Shown piece by piece: positions 43,438 through 54,250 of a DNA stretch of 64,000 nucleotides; position 1 is the first letter of the stretch; the number at the start of each line of letters is the position of its first letter. The translations under genes were made by a program, and so were the position numbers. The DNA is from Vreelandella populi (GTDB taxonomy: Bacteria; Pseudomonadota; Gammaproteobacteria; Pseudomonadales; Halomonadaceae): assembly GCF_003989825.1 (NCBI RefSeq), contig NZ_RZHE01000003.1, forward strand, positions 124,001 to 188,000, written 5' to 3'. Below the pieces are notes generated by a model. The model had not been told where the DNA came from. It made no database searches and was given only the letters and a program-made list of their open reading frames with translations.

Positions 43438-44175
43438 ATGTTACCTAGTCTTTTCATCTCTCACGGCTCTCCGATGCTGGCCCTTACGCCGACGCCTGCA
43501 CACCGTTTTTTGCGTGAACTGGGCCAGACGCTAAGCCCCAAGGCCGTCGTGGTGGTTTCCGCCCACTGGGAGACGCTTTCTCCCAAAGTGAGCACCAGCG
43601 CTTGGCCGGAAACCATTCATGATTTTGGCGGCTTCCCCCGCGCGCTGTTCGAGTGCCAGTATCAGGCTCCCGGCGAGCCTGAACTTGCCAAACGCGTGGC
43701 CACGCTTTTGGATGCCCAATGCGTGGAGCGCGGGTTCGATCACGGCGCCTGGGTGCCGCTTTCGCTGATGTTTCCCAAAGCGGATATTCCGGTGGTCTCA
43801 GTATCGCTTCCAGTACGCTGGTCGAACAGCGAACTGGCCGGGTTAGGCAAGCGCCTGGCCGTACTTCGCGCCGAGGGCATTTTAGTGATTGGCTCGGGAA
43901 GCCTGACGCACAACCTTTACGAAATCATGCCGCAGGACAGTCAGGCGCCCGGGTGGGTCGATACGTTCGCTGATTGGGTCAATGCCAGGTTGGCTGATAA
44001 TGATCGCAAGGCGCTGCTTAACTGGCAAGAAGCCCCGCACGCCCATGACAACCACCCAACGCCTGAACACTTTCAGCCGCTGTTAGTGGCCATGGGAGCG
44101 GGCGGTAAGGCAAGTCAGCTGCATCACAGCGTTGAGCACGGGGTGCTGGCCATGGATGTCTATGCGTTCGCCTAG
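43438..44175 (+). CDS. 4,5-DOPA-extradiol-dioxygenase-like protein (YgiD/DODA, LigB fold)
   Basis: Metal-dependent dioxygenase of the class III extradiol family, 245 residues. Ligand His residues are visible in LFISHGSPMLAL, VVVSAHWET and GFDHGAWVPLSLMFP; IGSGSLTHNLYE and HAHDNHPTPEHFQPLLVAMG complete the conserved set. AGGAG lies 9 bp before the ATG. In bacteria the natural substrate of YgiD-type enzymes is uncertain (catecholic compounds). It follows DoxX and ends in a strong terminator. Confidence 0.87.
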   Translation: MLPSLFISHGSPMLALTPTPAHRFLRELGQTLSPKAVVVVSAHWETLSPKVSTSAWPETIHDFGGFPRALFECQYQAPGEPELAKRVATLLDAQCVERGFDHGAWVPLSLMFPKADIPVVSVSLPVRWSNSELAGLGKRLAVLRAEGILVIGSGSLTHNLYEIMPQDSQAPGWVDTFADWVNARLADNDRKALLNWQEAPHAHDNHPTPEHFQPLLVAMGAGGKASQLHHSVEHGVLAMDVYAFA

Positions 44176-44221
44176 GCTTCCTGGATAGCTTAAACCTGTA
44201 GCGCTTGCCGAATTGTGGCAT

Positions 44222-44275
44222 AAAAAAAGCCCCTCCTGGCTGAGATCAGATATCTCGGCCAGCAGGGGCTTTTAT
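44222..44275. terminator. bidirectional rho-independent terminator
   Basis: AAAAAGCCCCTCCTGGC and GCCAGCAGGGGCTTTT form a long stem, with GAGAT/ATCTC pairing on at the tip. A-run before and T-run after; it lies between the convergent dioxygenase and carboxypeptidase genes. Confidence 0.85.
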
Positions 44276-44283
44276 TGGCTGAT

Positions 44284-45645
44284 CTACAAGCTGGCGTTGA
44301 CCACCATACACTCCATGCCTTGAAGCTCTAGCTCTCGGCAGGCTTCGCGAGCATGCTGTTCATCGAGCGCGACCAGGCGCGCCCGATAGACCGGTGTCTG
44401 GCCTTCCAGGGTATCCACGGCAACCTGCCCGGCAAGGTTATTGGTCAAGCGTTGAGCGGCCTGCTGAGCCAGCTGCTGGGCCTGGGCTTCGTGGCTAAAC
44501 GCGCCGACCTGGATGCCCCAGCCGCCGGTCGGGGGTGCTTCAATAAGGCGCTCTCTTTGAATAAAGTCCTGCAACGGATCTGAATTCGAGGCAGTCGACG
44601 TTTCACCAGGGCCCTCGATGGTTATCTTGGCCAATTGCTCGTCCACCCTGACGTTTGGGGTAGGTGAAATCGTTGTGGTTTCAACATTAGCAAGCATTTG
44701 GCTAGGTGCGTATACCGGCGCTTGGCGCGGGGGAGCTACGGGGGGTGTCGGGCCTCCAAACCCCATAAACTCTTGGGAAAAGCTGGTATCGGCAATCCAG
44801 GTGCGGTGATCACGCAACTCAGCACGCATAAAGCCTCTATCCAGCAAACTAGCCATATGGGTATCGCGGGATGCAGCGCTAAAGCCCCCCATGACAACAG
44901 CCACTAAACGGCGGCCACCATGTACGGCAGTGGTCGCTACGTTAAACCCAGAGGCACGAATAAAGCCGGTTTTTAAACCATCGGCGCCGGGGTAGTCGCG
45001 CACCAGGCGGTTATGGCTGGTGTGGCGCGTGCCTCGATAGGTGAATTCCTGCAGTCCAAAGTAGTGGTAGTACTGGGGGAAATCCTGCATTACGCGCACC
45101 GAGAGTGTCAGCATATCCCGAGCAGATGTTATCTGCTGGTCATCAGGCAACCCAGAGGCGTTTCGGAAGGTCGTTGCACTCATGCCCAGCTCTTGCGCCT
45201 TCTGCGTCATTAACCGAGCAAACTGCTGCTCGCTGCCTCCCAATGCCTCGCTAATTACCACCGCGACATCGTTAGCCGAGCGGACTGCTAACGCGCGAAT
45301 AGCGGTATCCACAGGGATACTGCTGCCCGCCGCCAGCCATAGTTTGGTGGCCGGCATGGCCGCCGCCTGGGCGGAAACGGGTAGCGGCTGGTTAAGGCTC
45401 AGCTCGCCGTTTTCAAGCGCTTCAAAGGTGAGATACAGCGTCATCATCTTGGTAAGCGATGCGGGATAGCGCGGCGCATCTGCGTTTTCAGAGTAAAGGA
45501 CTTCGCCGTTATCAAGATCTACCACAATGCCTGCGTAACGCGGATTGGCCTCGGCATCAGCGGCCATAATGGCCATCAAGAACAACATCGTGAATGCCAG
45601 CCACGCCCTCGCCAGTTTATTATCGTTAACTCCCCTCGCCGCCAT
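44284..45645 (-). CDS. D-alanyl-D-alanine carboxypeptidase with C-terminal SPOR domain
   Basis: Low-molecular-weight penicillin-binding protein, 453 residues. Signal peptide (WLAFTMLFLMAIMAADAEA). Active-site motifs: SLTKMM (S-x-x-K), SAND (S-x-N) and LKTG (K-T-G). It resembles the DacA/DacC catalytic domain up to about residue 275. A Pro/Thr-rich linker precedes a SPOR domain (about 375-453, GGWGIQVGAFSHEAQAQQLA), which binds denuded septal glycan. The usual DacA beta-domain and C-terminal membrane anchor are replaced by the SPOR domain, suggesting work at the division site. A relation to ampC induction is conceivable because both affect muropeptides. Confidence 0.9.
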   Translation of the reverse strand: MAARGVNDNKLARAWLAFTMLFLMAIMAADAEANPRYAGIVVDLDNGEVLYSENADAPRYPASLTKMMTLYLTFEALENGELSLNQPLPVSAQAAAMPATKLWLAAGSSIPVDTAIRALAVRSANDVAVVISEALGGSEQQFARLMTQKAQELGMSATTFRNASGLPDDQQITSARDMLTLSVRVMQDFPQYYHYFGLQEFTYRGTRHTSHNRLVRDYPGADGLKTGFIRASGFNVATTAVHGGRRLVAVVMGGFSAASRDTHMASLLDRGFMRAELRDHRTWIADTSFSQEFMGFGGPTPPVAPPRQAPVYAPSQMLANVETTTISPTPNVRVDEQLAKITIEGPGETSTASNSDPLQDFIQRERLIEAPPTGGWGIQVGAFSHEAQAQQLAQQAAQRLTNNLAGQVAVDTLEGQTPVYRARLVALDEQHAREACRELELQGMECMVVNASL

Positions 45646-46028
45646 GTCTGCCCCTTGCCGATTAATCTACCCTGGAAACGAAACCCATACATCTGGACGT
45701 GACTTGGGCGCGCTGGATTCTGCGCAACCCACATCGCGATTAAAGCGCTGATAACGGTTTTTGCCAAGCCTGAGAGCTCACCATTAGCTCACACTAGACT
45801 AGCATGCTCGCCGTACAATTTAACGCCTGTGCTGGGTATAAATGTAGCGAGAATACACGCGCCCAATCGCTGCACAATCTTTGTGACCTGTAAGTCCAGC
45901 GTTAGAGCACAAATAGTTCTGAATACAAAAACTCTGCGTAAAAAAGTCGGGCATAAAAACCGGACATAAAAAAACCGACCCTAACGGGTCGGTTTTCATT
46001 CTGCCAACAAGATACTGCGACTAAAGAT
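45646..46028. other. intergenic region between the carboxypeptidase and rplQ
   Basis: 383 bp with no gene. The right end carries the alpha-operon terminator (45971-45996). The remainder should contain the carboxypeptidase promoter, but I cannot identify a convincing pair of elements. No RNA gene is seen. Confidence 0.5.
45971..45996 (-). terminator. terminator of the alpha ribosomal operon
   Basis: AAAACCGACCC-TAAC-GGGTCGGTTTT, followed on the minus strand by more T residues. It lies 33 nt after the rplQ stop and closes the whole ribosomal superoperon. Confidence 0.92.
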
Positions 46029-46415
46029 TTACTCTTCAGCAGCGGCTTCTTGGGCAACCGGACGGTCTACTAGCTCAACGTACGCCATGGGCGCGTTGTC
46101 GCCGGCGCGGAAACCGCACTTGAGAATACGGATGTAACCACCCGGACGCTCGGCGTAACGCGGACCCAGCTCGTTGAACAGTTTGCCGACGGCTTCTTTG
46201 GAACGTGTGCGAGAGAACGCCAAACGACGGTTCGCAACGCTATCCTGCTTGGCTAAGGTAATCAGCGGCTCGATAACGCGACGCAGTTCCTTGGCCTTAG
46301 GCAGGGTTGTCTTGATGACTTCATGTTCGACCAGCGAGACAGACATGTTCTTGAACATGGCCTGACGATGCGAGCTGGTGCGATTCAGATGACGACCACT
46401 CTTACGATGACGCAT
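46029..46415 (-). CDS. rplQ: 50S ribosomal protein L17
   Basis: 128 residues; [20 protein letters not shown] is the invariant L17 start. It binds 23S rRNA near the tunnel exit. Last gene of the alpha operon (rpsM-rpsK-rpsD-rpoA-rplQ). The acidic tail (VAQEAAAEE) is slightly longer than in E. coli. Confidence 0.97.
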   Translation of the reverse strand: MRHRKSGRHLNRTSSHRQAMFKNMSVSLVEHEVIKTTLPKAKELRRVIEPLITLAKQDSVANRRLAFSRTRSKEAVGKLFNELGPRYAERPGGYIRILKCGFRAGDNAPMAYVELVDRPVAQEAAAEE

Positions 46416-46454
46416 GGTTGTAATTCCTTACCAAACTGGGACTCGAGTCGACAC

Positions 46455-47450
46455 TCACGCGGAGGCCTTGTCGTCCTTCAAGCTAGCGGGCGGCCAACTT
46501 TCCAACCGCATACCGAGGGACAAGCCGCGCGCCGCCAAAACGTCCTTGATTTCATTCAAGGATTTTTTACCGAGGTTCGGTGTCTTCAACAGCTCAACTT
46601 CAGTGCGCTGGATAAGATCACCGATGTAGTAAATATTCTCGGCTTTAAGGCAGTTCGCGCTGCGAACGGTCAACTCAAGATCGTCTACGGGGCGCAATAG
46701 GATTGGATCAACATGATCCTCTTCCTCTTCGACTTCCTGCTCTTTATCAGCTTCCAGGTCGACGAAGGCGGCCAGCTGCTCTTGCAGAATGGTCGCACTG
46801 CGACGGATAGCCTCTTCCGGATCCAAAGTACCGTCGGTTTCCAGATCGATAATCAACTTATCGAGATCGGTGCGCTGCTCAACACGAGCGGCTTCAACCG
46901 AGTAGGAAACACGGCGGACAGGGCTGAAGGTGGCATCCAGCTGCAGGCGGCCAATAGCACGGGTCTCTTCATCAGAGCCACGGGCGTCAGCCGGTTCGTA
47001 ACCACGACCCAGCGCTACCTTAAGCTGAATTTTCAGCTCGGCACCTTCATTGACATGTGCAATGACGTGGTCCGGGTTGACGATTTCGACGCTATGATCA
47101 AGCGCAATGTCGCCAGCAGTGACGACGGCTGGGCCCTGCTTGTTCAGCGAGAGCACCGCCTCATCGCGGCTGTGCATCTTGATCGCAACATCTTTCAAGT
47201 TCAGGAGGATTTCGATGACATCTTCCTGCACCCCTTCGATCGCACTGTACTCGTGCTCTACACCAGCAATTTCAGCCTCTACCACGGCAGCGCCGGGCAT
47301 AGACGAAAGCAGAATGCGACGCAGTGCATTCCCCAGGGTGTGACCAAAACCACGCTCGAACGGTTCGAGAACGATCTTGGCATGATGTGCGCTGATTTCT
47401 TCGACCTTGATGTCGCGAGGACGAAGAAACTCTGTCACTGAACGCTGCAT
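46455..47450 (-). CDS. rpoA: RNA polymerase alpha subunit
   Basis: 331 residues, close to E. coli (329). The N-terminal assembly domain ([20 protein letters not shown], about residues 30-50) and the C-terminal domain that binds UP elements and activators ([36 protein letters not shown]) are both complete, joined by an acidic linker. The start is the ATG at 47450 ([16 protein letters not shown]) with AAGG upstream; an in-frame extension to 47549 precedes it but is not part of the conserved protein. Confidence 0.97.
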   Translation of the reverse strand: MQRSVTEFLRPRDIKVEEISAHHAKIVLEPFERGFGHTLGNALRRILLSSMPGAAVVEAEIAGVEHEYSAIEGVQEDVIEILLNLKDVAIKMHSRDEAVLSLNKQGPAVVTAGDIALDHSVEIVNPDHVIAHVNEGAELKIQLKVALGRGYEPADARGSDEETRAIGRLQLDATFSPVRRVSYSVEAARVEQRTDLDKLIIDLETDGTLDPEEAIRRSATILQEQLAAFVDLEADKEQEVEEEEDHVDPILLRPVDDLELTVRSANCLKAENIYYIGDLIQRTEVELLKTPNLGKKSLNEIKDVLAARGLSLGMRLESWPPASLKDDKASA

Positions 47451-47571
47451 ATGAACACCTTTCAGGCTGCCAAACGGATACTGAGTTCTTAAGAACACGT
47501 ACTCAAGAGCGTCTGGGCGGTTAGCTTTGCTACCCCGCCCAGGCTTCAAGAAGCAGATTAATTAACGCCGC

Positions 47572-48192
47572 TTACTTGGAGTACAGCTCGACGATCAGGT
47601 TTTCGTTGATGTCGGCAGTCAGGTCACCGCGTTCAGGCAGAGCCTTGAAAGTGCCTTCCATCTTCTTGGCGTCGATTTCGATCCAGACGATATCGCCACG
47701 GTTGGCCGCAATGGACAACGCGCTTTGAATACGAGCCTGGTTCTTCGCCTTTTCGCGAATGGCAACAACGTCACCCGGCTTCACTTGATAGGAAGCAACG
47801 TTAACGGTGCGGCCGTTCACGGAAATCGCCTTGTGGCTAACAAGCTGACGCGCTTCAGAGCGAGTCGAGCCAAAGCCCATACGGTAGACGACGTTATCCA
47901 GTCGGGATTCAAGCAACTGCAACAATACTTCACCAGTCGCACCTTTCAGGCGAGCAGCTTCTTTGTAGTAGTTGCGGAACTGTTTTTCGAGTACGCCATA
48001 CATGCGACGTACTTTTTGCTTCTCACGAAGCTGCAAGCCGTAGTCTGAAAGACGCTGACGACGTTGGCCGTGTACACCCGGAATCTGCTCGGATTTACAC
48101 TTTTTCTCGAACGGAGTCACGCCACTCTTCAGGAAGAGATCGGTGCCTTCACGACGAGACAGTTTGCACTTCGGTCCAATATAACGAGCCAT
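47572..48192 (-). CDS. rpsD: 30S ribosomal protein S4
   Basis: 206 residues; [20 protein letters not shown] and the S4 RNA-binding domain ([20 protein letters not shown]) are standard. Primary 16S rRNA binder and, in enteric bacteria, the translational repressor of its own alpha operon, acting at the leader of rpsM. Confidence 0.97.
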   Translation of the reverse strand: MARYIGPKCKLSRREGTDLFLKSGVTPFEKKCKSEQIPGVHGQRRQRLSDYGLQLREKQKVRRMYGVLEKQFRNYYKEAARLKGATGEVLLQLLESRLDNVVYRMGFGSTRSEARQLVSHKAISVNGRTVNVASYQVKPGDVVAIREKAKNQARIQSALSIAANRGDIVWIEIDAKKMEGTFKALPERGDLTADINENLIVELYSK

Positions 48193-48204
48193 GAATCTGT
48201 CTCC

Positions 48205-48591
48205 TTAAACGCGGCGTTTCTTAGGCGGACGGCAGCCATTATGGGGAATGGGCGTCGCGTCTACGATGCTTTGCACGCGGAAGCCTGCGGCATTGAGTGC
48301 GCGCACGGCGGATTCACGACCGGGACCTGGGCCTTTAACCAGTACGTCTACGTTTTTCACACCATACTCGGCTGCAGCGGTCGCTGCACGTTCGCTTGCC
48401 ACTTGAGCAGCGAACGGGGTGCTCTTGCGAGAACCACGAAAACCCGAACCACCGGCAGTTGCCCAAGAAAGAGCATTGCCCTGGCGGTCTGTGATCGTCA
48501 CGATCGTGTTGTTAAAAGAGGCATGGATATGCGCTACGGCATCCACAACCTGCTTTTTAACCTTTTTACGGTTACTACGCGGGTTAGCCAT
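48205..48591 (-). CDS. rpsK: 30S ribosomal protein S11
   Basis: 128 residues; [20 protein letters not shown] and ending [11 protein letters not shown], both diagnostic. Forms part of the platform and the mRNA exit channel. Alpha operon, 12 bp upstream of rpsD. Confidence 0.97.
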   Translation of the reverse strand: MANPRSNRKKVKKQVVDAVAHIHASFNNTIVTITDRQGNALSWATAGGSGFRGSRKSTPFAAQVASERAATAAAEYGVKNVDVLVKGPGPGRESAVRALNAAGFRVQSIVDATPIPHNGCRPPKKRRV

Positions 48592-48630
48592 GTTGATGTC
48601 TATTCCTGTCTTTACGCCAGAACGTGCGTG

Positions 48631-48987
48631 TTATTTGCGGATCGGCTTACGCGGGCCCTTACGGGTGCGCGCGTTAGTCTTAGTCCGCTGACCACGCAGC
48701 GGAAGACTACGACGATGACGCAGACCACGGTAGCAGCCTAAGTCCATGAGACGCTTAATGTTCAGCGTAACATCACGACGAAGGTCGCCTTCTACGGTGT
48801 ACTTACCAACTTCAGAACGCAGGGTATCCAGCTCTTCGCCAGACAGATCCTGGATCTTGGTAGTCAGCTCGATACCAGCAGCAGCACAGATGTGCTGAGC
48901 GCGGGTACGGCCAATCCCGAAGATATAGGTCAGCGAGATCGCCGCATGCTTGTTGTCCGGGATATTGACGCCTGCAATACGGGCCAT
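48631..48987 (-). CDS. rpsM: 30S ribosomal protein S13
   Basis: 118 residues; [30 protein letters not shown] and the basic tail [20 protein letters not shown]. Contacts the P-site tRNA and the B1 bridges. First gene of the alpha operon; a structured leader lies upstream. Confidence 0.97.
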   Translation of the reverse strand: MARIAGVNIPDNKHAAISLTYIFGIGRTRAQHICAAAGIELTTKIQDLSGEELDTLRSEVGKYTVEGDLRRDVTLNIKRLMDLGCYRGLRHRRSLPLRGQRTKTNARTRKGPRKPIRK

Positions 48988-49045
48988 CAGCTTACTCCGA
49001 AATTTGAGCGGCTTGCTCGTTTATTCATCTACAAAAGGCGCAACA

Positions 49046-49082
49046 GCATACCCCTTTTACTGCCCTAAGGCAAGGGGTATGC
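49046..49082 (-). promoter_or_regulatory. stem-loop in the rpmJ-rpsM leader, candidate S4-responsive alpha-operon element
   Basis: GCATACCCCTT and AAGGGGTATGC pair perfectly (11 bp) around an inner TGCCC/GGGCA hairpin. The gap between rpmJ and rpsM is 123 nt, the only sizeable one in the spc-alpha block. In E. coli this location holds the pseudoknot to which S4 binds. The sequence does not let me prove a pseudoknot; a partial terminator is the alternative. Confidence 0.45.
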
Positions 49083-49110
49083 CAAACACCCACTTAAAAC
49101 AGCGCAGGAA

Positions 49111-49224
49111 TTAACCCTGACGCTGTTTGTGCCGTGGTTCGACGCAGATAACGCGGACAGCGCCATTGCGACGAATGATCTTGCAGTTACGGCACATCTT
49201 CTTTACGGAAGCTCGAACTTTCAT
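49111..49224 (-). CDS. rpmJ: 50S ribosomal protein L36
   Basis: 37 residues, ATG at 49224 to TAA at 49111: [20 protein letters not shown] and then [13 protein letters not shown]. The four zinc ligands Cys11, Cys14, Cys27 and His32 are kept (C+ type). Last gene of the spc operon, after secY. Confidence 0.96.
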   Translation of the reverse strand: MKVRASVKKMCRNCKIIRRNGAVRVICVEPRHKQRQG

Positions 49225-49251
49225 CGTTCTCTCCAATACGGGCGACGCGCC

Positions 49252-50583
49252 TCAGCGCATGATGCCGCCGCTACCGTAGCCTTTCAGGTTGGACTTCTTC
49301 ATCACCGAGTCATATTGATGCGACATGAGATGCGATTGCACCTGGGCCATGAAGTCCATGATGACCACCACCACGATCAGAAGCGAGGTGCCGCCAAAGA
49401 AAAATGGCACATTCCACGCAACGATCAGGAACTGGGGCATCAGGGAAACCGCAGTGATATACAGGGCACCGAATAAGGTCAGACGAGTCATGACTTTATC
49501 GATATAGCGAGCGGTCTGCTCGCCGGGGCGAATGCCCGGCAGGAACGCACCTGACTTTTTCAGATTGTCAGCTACATCCTTGGGATTGAAGACCAGCGCT
49601 GTGTAAAAGAAGCAGAAGAATACCACTGCCGCCGCGAAAAGCAAGATGTAAAGCGGTTGCCCGGGGGCTAATGCTTGAGAAGCTCGCTGCAACCACTCCA
49701 TACCTTCACCAGCACCCACCCACTGACCGATAGAGGCCGGGAAGAGCAGAATACTGGAAGCGAAGATCGCAGGAATAACACCTGCCATGTTCACTTTCAA
49801 AGGCAGGTAGCTGCTTTGACCTGCATACATCTTGTTGCCAACCTGGCGACGTGGATAATTCACTTTCAAGCGGCGTTGGCCGCGCTCAATGAACACTACG
49901 AATGCCACGGTGGCAATACCTAGCACTGACAGCGCTAACAGCGGGAGAACATTCCAGGCCCCTTCGTTACGAGCGAGCTCGAACGCTTGCCCTACGGCAC
50001 TGGGCAGCCCAGCGACGATACCGGCGAAGATCAGCAGCGAAATACCGTTGCCGATCCCCTTCTCGGTAATCTGCTCACCTAGCCACATCATAAACACCGC
50101 GCCTGACACAAACGTAATCACGGCGGTGAAATAGAAGCTAAAGTCAGCGCTGTAAGCGATGCCTTGGCTAGCCAGACCCACCGACATGCCGGTAGCCTGG
50201 ACAAGAGCCAGTATCACCGTACCGTAGCGGGTGTACTGGCTAATTTTTCGGCGGCCAGCCTCACCTTCCTTCTTGAGCTGCTCAAGATGGGGTGAGACCG
50301 CAGTCATCAGCTGCATGATAATCGACGCTGAAATATAGGGCATTATGCCCAACGCGAGGACGCTCATGCGCTCCAGGGCGCCACCCGAGAACATGTTGAA
50401 CATGCCCAGGATGGTGCCCTGTTGCTCCCTAAACAAGGCAGCAAGCTGGTCAGGATTGATACCGGGAACGGGAATATGGGCACCAATACGGTACACCACG
50501 ATGGCGAGGAGCACGAAGCGCAAACGCGCCCACAGTTCACTCAGACCGTTGCCCTTCGCCGGCATATTTCCTGACTTGGCCAT
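49252..50583 (-). CDS. secY: SecYEG translocon subunit SecY
   Basis: 443 residues with ten transmembrane helices. Landmarks: [20 protein letters not shown] (TM1), [21 protein letters not shown] (TM2b and first cytosolic loop), [11 protein letters not shown], and the C4-C5 loop [20 protein letters not shown]. Protein-conducting channel of the inner membrane. Translationally adjacent to rplO (stop and start abut). Confidence 0.97.
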   Translation of the reverse strand: MAKSGNMPAKGNGLSELWARLRFVLLAIVVYRIGAHIPVPGINPDQLAALFREQQGTILGMFNMFSGGALERMSVLALGIMPYISASIIMQLMTAVSPHLEQLKKEGEAGRRKISQYTRYGTVILALVQATGMSVGLASQGIAYSADFSFYFTAVITFVSGAVFMMWLGEQITEKGIGNGISLLIFAGIVAGLPSAVGQAFELARNEGAWNVLPLLALSVLGIATVAFVVFIERGQRRLKVNYPRRQVGNKMYAGQSSYLPLKVNMAGVIPAIFASSILLFPASIGQWVGAGEGMEWLQRASQALAPGQPLYILLFAAAVVFFCFFYTALVFNPKDVADNLKKSGAFLPGIRPGEQTARYIDKVMTRLTLFGALYITAVSLMPQFLIVAWNVPFFFGGTSLLIVVVVIMDFMAQVQSHLMSHQYDSVMKKSNLKGYGSGGIMR

Positions 50584-51018
50584 TTAGTCCTCTACCTTGC
50601 CGCCAGCAGCTTCGATCGCTTCACGGGCACCTTTGGTGACCTTGATACCACGAACGGTAACTGCTTTGTTCAGTTCGCCTGAAAGGATAATCTTCGCGTG
50701 TAGCGTCGCATCCTTCAGCACGTTGGCTTGCTTCAGTGTTTCCATGGTGACTTCGTCACCGGCAACTTTAGCAAGCTCGGCCAGGCGTACTTCTTCAGAC
50801 ACCAGCGACTTGGCTGATGTGAAGCCGAACTTCGGCAGACGACGCTGTAACGGCATCTGACCGCCTTCGAAACCAGGCTTGACGCTACCGCCACTGCGTG
50901 ATTTCTGGCCTTTGTGACCACGGCCGCCGGTCTTGCCCAGACCGGAACCGATACCACGACCAACGCGCTTTTCAGCGTGTTTGGAGCCCGGTGCCGGGCT
51001 CAGGGTATTGAGTTTCAT
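50584..51018 (-). CDS. rplO: 50S ribosomal protein L15
   Basis: 144 residues; [20 protein letters not shown], the Gly/Arg/Lys-rich segment ([20 protein letters not shown]) and [17 protein letters not shown]. Assembly protein of the large subunit. spc operon. Confidence 0.97.
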   Translation of the reverse strand: MKLNTLSPAPGSKHAEKRVGRGIGSGLGKTGGRGHKGQKSRSGGSVKPGFEGGQMPLQRRLPKFGFTSAKSLVSEEVRLAELAKVAGDEVTMETLKQANVLKDATLHAKIILSGELNKAVTVRGIKVTKGAREAIEAAGGKVED

Positions 51019-51021
51019 GGA

Positions 51022-51204
51022 TTACTCTCCCTCAACGCTCACAAGGTAGTTAACCTTGTGGATCATGCCGCGTACGGCAGGGGTGTCTTCCAGTTCAACC
51101 GTGTGACCGATGCGACGCAAACCCAGGCCCTTCATAGTAGCCTTGTGCTTGGGTAGAACGCCGATGGTGCTGCGGATCTGGGTAACCTTGATCGTTGCTG
51201 CCAT
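51022..51204 (-). CDS. rpmD: 50S ribosomal protein L30
   Basis: 60 residues; [20 protein letters not shown] and [20 protein letters not shown]. Matches the bacterial L30 length. Between rpsE and rplO in the spc operon. Confidence 0.96.
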   Translation of the reverse strand: MAATIKVTQIRSTIGVLPKHKATMKGLGLRRIGHTVELEDTPAVRGMIHKVNYLVSVEGE

Positions 51205-51210
51205 GGTGTC

Positions 51211-51711
51211 TTACCCCGTGATCGCTTCGACAGACAGACCGCGCTTGGCGGCCACGTCTTCCGGTGCTTGCATGGCAGAGAGACCTTTAACAGTCGCTCG
51301 AACCACGTTAACCGGGTTGGTGGAACCGTAGCACTTGGCCAGTACATCGTGGACACCAGCAAGCTCTAGTACAGAGCGCATGGCGCCACCGGCGATGATA
51401 CCGGTACCTTCGGAAGCCGGCTGCATGTACACCTTGGAAGCACCGTGACGGGCTTTTACCGGGTACTGCAGAGTGTGGCCTGCGAGGTTAACCTTGACCA
51501 TATTGCGACGAGCCTGGTCCATCGCTTTCTGGATCGCGACCGGCACTTCACGCGCCTTGCCACGACCGAAACCAACACGACCTTTACCATCACCAACGAC
51601 GGTCAGTGCGGTGAAGCCGAAAATACGACCACCTTTGACCACCTTGGCGACGCGGTTAACCTGCACTAACTTCTCTTGCAGATCGCCGCTTTGCTGTTCG
51701 TTCTTCGCCAT
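51211..51711 (-). CDS. rpsE: 30S ribosomal protein S5
   Basis: 166 residues; [40 protein letters not shown] and [20 protein letters not shown]. Decoding-accuracy protein at the mRNA entry site. The classical spectinomycin loop (VVKGGR) looks wild type. Confidence 0.97.
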   Translation of the reverse strand: MAKNEQQSGDLQEKLVQVNRVAKVVKGGRIFGFTALTVVGDGKGRVGFGRGKAREVPVAIQKAMDQARRNMVKVNLAGHTLQYPVKARHGASKVYMQPASEGTGIIAGGAMRSVLELAGVHDVLAKCYGSTNPVNVVRATVKGLSAMQAPEDVAAKRGLSVEAITG

Positions 51712-51722
51712 CGTAAAACCCT

Positions 51723-52073
51723 TTAGAATTCCAGGCCGCCTTCACGAGCGGCGTCGGCCAGAGCCTTGACGCGACCGTGATACTTAAAGCCAGCACGGTC
51801 GAAGGCCACCTGGGTGATGCCTGCTTCTTTAGCGCGTTCGGCAATCAGAGCACCGACCTTGGAGGCCGCATCTGAATTACCGGTCGCACCCTCGCGCAGT
51901 GCTTTGTCCAGCGTTGAAGCGCTGGCCAACACTTTGCCACCATCCGGCGAGATAATCTGCGCATAGATGTGACGCGGGGTACGGTTGACGCACAGGCGAT
52001 ACACGCCCAGCTCGCGGATCTTGGCGCGAGCGCGGCGGGCACGACGGAGACGAGATTCTTTCTTCGCGTTCAT
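51723..52073 (-). CDS. rplR: 50S ribosomal protein L18
   Basis: 116 residues; basic N-terminus ([18 protein letters not shown]), [20 protein letters not shown] and [20 protein letters not shown]. Binds 5S rRNA with L5. spc operon. Confidence 0.97.
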   Translation of the reverse strand: MNAKKESRLRRARRARAKIRELGVYRLCVNRTPRHIYAQIISPDGGKVLASASTLDKALREGATGNSDAASKVGALIAERAKEAGITQVAFDRAGFKYHGRVKALADAAREGGLEF

Positions 52074-52082
52074 AACCCTGCC

Positions 52083-52613
52083 TTACTTCTTCTTGGCTTC
52101 TTTGCGACGCACCTGCTCGTCGGCGTACCGAACACCCTTGCCTTTATACGGCTCAGGCGGACGGAAGGCGCGGATTTCCGCGGCGCACTGACCGAGCATC
52201 TGCTTGTCCGCGCTTTTCAGCACGATAGTGGTGTTCTTCGGCGTTTCCGCTGAGACACCTTCAGGCAGTTGGTAGTCGACCGGGTGCGAGAAGCCCAGTG
52301 AAAGATTGAGCGTCTGGCCCTTTGCTTGGGCACGATAACCGACGCCAACAATTTCGAGAGTTCTTGTGAAACCCTCAGATACGCCCGTTACCAGGTTCTG
52401 AACCAAGGCGCGGGTAGTACCGGCCATTGCCCAGCTCTTGGCAGACTCACTCGGGGCGAAGGTCAGCTGGCCATCTTCCTGACCAATCACCACGTCCTGG
52501 TGAATGGTCATTGACAGCGTGCCTTGGCCGCCTTTGGCGGTCAGCTGGTCGTCGTTGATTTTAACCTCAACGCCGGCAGGCACTTTAACCGGATATTTCG
52601 CTATGCGGGACAT
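52083..52613 (-). CDS. rplF: 50S ribosomal protein L6
   Basis: 176 residues; [29 protein letters not shown]-type segment [20 protein letters not shown] and [20 protein letters not shown]. Two duplicated domains near the factor-binding site. spc operon. Confidence 0.97.
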   Translation of the reverse strand: MSRIAKYPVKVPAGVEVKINDDQLTAKGGQGTLSMTIHQDVVIGQEDGQLTFAPSESAKSWAMAGTTRALVQNLVTGVSEGFTRTLEIVGVGYRAQAKGQTLNLSLGFSHPVDYQLPEGVSAETPKNTTIVLKSADKQMLGQCAAEIRAFRPPEPYKGKGVRYADEQVRRKEAKKK

Positions 52614-52622
52614 TCCAGCCTC

Positions 52623-53015
52623 CTAGAATACGGTGCAGATGACTTCGCCACCGACACCCGCCTGGCGCGCGGCACGATCGGTCATGACACCATTTGACGT
52701 GGTGACAATCGCGATACCCAGGCCGTCGGCCACCTTAGGCAGGTTGTCCTTGCCTTTGTACTGACGCAAAGACGGCTTGGAAACACGCTGAATGTGCTCA
52801 ATAACCGGCTTGCCCTCAAAGTACTTGAGAGTCACGGTCAGCTGGGGCTTGACGCCTTCAGCTACTGTGAAGTCGGTAATGTAACCTTCTTCCTTTAGCA
52901 CGCGGGCCACTTCCACTTTCAGCTTGGAAGACGGCATGACTGCCGTCTCTTTGGTGGCCATCTGCGCATTGCGGATACGGGTACACATATCCGCCAGAGT
53001 GTCTTGCATGCTCAT
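52623..53015 (-). CDS. rpsH: 30S ribosomal protein S8
   Basis: 130 residues; [20 protein letters not shown] and the C-terminal [20 protein letters not shown]. Central-domain 16S binder and, in E. coli, translational repressor of the spc operon at rplE. Confidence 0.97.
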   Translation of the reverse strand: MSMQDTLADMCTRIRNAQMATKETAVMPSSKLKVEVARVLKEEGYITDFTVAEGVKPQLTVTLKYFEGKPVIEHIQRVSKPSLRQYKGKDNLPKVADGLGIAIVTTSNGVMTDRAARQAGVGGEVICTVF

Positions 53016-53047
53016 TTAATGTGCGCTCCTGATGATTCTACGTAGCG

Positions 53048-53353
53048 TTACCAGCTGGACTTTTTCAGACCAGGGACGTCGCCACGCATGGCGGCTTCAC
53101 GCAGCTTGTTACGGCCGAGGCCGAACTTGTTGTAAAAACCGTGCGGACGACCCGTGATGCGGCAGCGGTTACGCTGACGAACCGGGCTTGAGTCACGCGG
53201 CAGTTGCTGCAGCTTCAGCGTCGCCTCGAAGCGCTCTTCCTCAGACGTGTTAACGTTTGAGATGATTGCCTTGAGCTCAGTACGCTTGGCCGCATACTTC
53301 TCGACCAGCTGCGTACGCTTGAGCTCACGCTCTATCATACTTTTCTTAGCCAT
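53048..53353 (-). CDS. rpsN: 30S ribosomal protein S14 (zinc-free long form)
   Basis: 101 residues, the long C-minus form: [20 protein letters not shown] and [20 protein letters not shown], without the CxxC pairs of the short zinc form. Ends GLKKSSW. spc operon. Confidence 0.97.
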   Translation of the reverse strand: MAKKSMIERELKRTQLVEKYAAKRTELKAIISNVNTSEEERFEATLKLQQLPRDSSPVRQRNRCRITGRPHGFYNKFGLGRNKLREAAMRGDVPGLKKSSW

Positions 53354-53363
53354 GATCCAACCC

Positions 53364-53903
53364 TTATTTTTTGAAGGGGAAGTTCAACGCGCTCAGCAGC
53401 GCACGACCTTCCTCATCGGTGTTGGCGGTAGTAGTGATAGTGACGTCCAACCCACGGATACGATCGATCTTATCATACTCGATCTCCGGGAAGATGATCT
53501 GCTCACGCACACCCATGGAGTAGTTGCCGCGACCGTCAAAAGACTTCGGGTTAAGACCACGGAAGTCACGCACGCGAGGGATTGCGATGTTCACCAGACG
53601 GTCCAGGAAGTCCCACATACGCTCAGCGCGCAGTGTTACTTTGACACCGATTGGCCAACCTTCACGCACCTTGAAGCCCGCGATGGACTTGCGTGCCTTG
53701 GTCACCAGCGGCTTTTGACCAGAGAGTTTCTCCAGGTCGCCGATGGCATTGTCGATCAGCTTTTTATCACTAACCGCTTCGCCGATACCCATGTTCAGAG
53801 TCACTTTTGTGATCCGGGGTACCTGCATTACGTTGGCGTAGCTGAACTGCTCTTTGAGCTGAGCTACCACCTCGTTTTGATAACGTTCTTTCAAGTTCGC
53901 CAT
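53364..53903 (-). CDS. rplE: 50S ribosomal protein L5
   Basis: 179 residues; [40 protein letters not shown] and [20 protein letters not shown]. Central protuberance, contacts 5S rRNA and P-site tRNA. spc operon. Confidence 0.97.
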   Translation of the reverse strand: MANLKERYQNEVVAQLKEQFSYANVMQVPRITKVTLNMGIGEAVSDKKLIDNAIGDLEKLSGQKPLVTKARKSIAGFKVREGWPIGVKVTLRAERMWDFLDRLVNIAIPRVRDFRGLNPKSFDGRGNYSMGVREQIIFPEIEYDKIDRIRGLDVTITTTANTDEEGRALLSALNFPFKK

Positions 53904-53921
53904 TTTGCTACCCGACTCGCG

Positions 53922-54236
53922 TTAGGCGTCGATCTGCGTCTGCGTCGACTTGTAGATACGTACCTTGGTACCGTCTTCCTTAACTTGGAAGCCGACGCGA
54001 TCCGCCTTACCGGTCTCCGAATTGAAGATGGCTACGTTGGACGCGTGAATCGGAGCCTCACGCTCGACGATACCGCCCTGATTTCCCGCCATGGGATTTG
54101 GCTTGGTGTGACGTTTAATCATGTTCACACCGGACACCAAGAAGCGGTTTTCTAATACCCGCTTAACGGTGCCACGTTTGCCTTTATCCTTCCCGGCGAT
54201 GACGATGACTTCATCGTCACGTTTGATCTTTTGCAT
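53922..54236 (-). CDS. rplX: 50S ribosomal protein L24
   Basis: 104 residues; KOW motif in [20 protein letters not shown] and RGTVKRV, then [20 protein letters not shown]. Early assembly initiator at the tunnel exit. spc operon. Confidence 0.97.
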   Translation of the reverse strand: MQKIKRDDEVIVIAGKDKGKRGTVKRVLENRFLVSGVNMIKRHTKPNPMAGNQGGIVEREAPIHASNVAIFNSETGKADRVGFQVKEDGTKVRIYKSTQTQIDA

Positions 54237-54250
54237 ATCCGCCTCGCTCC

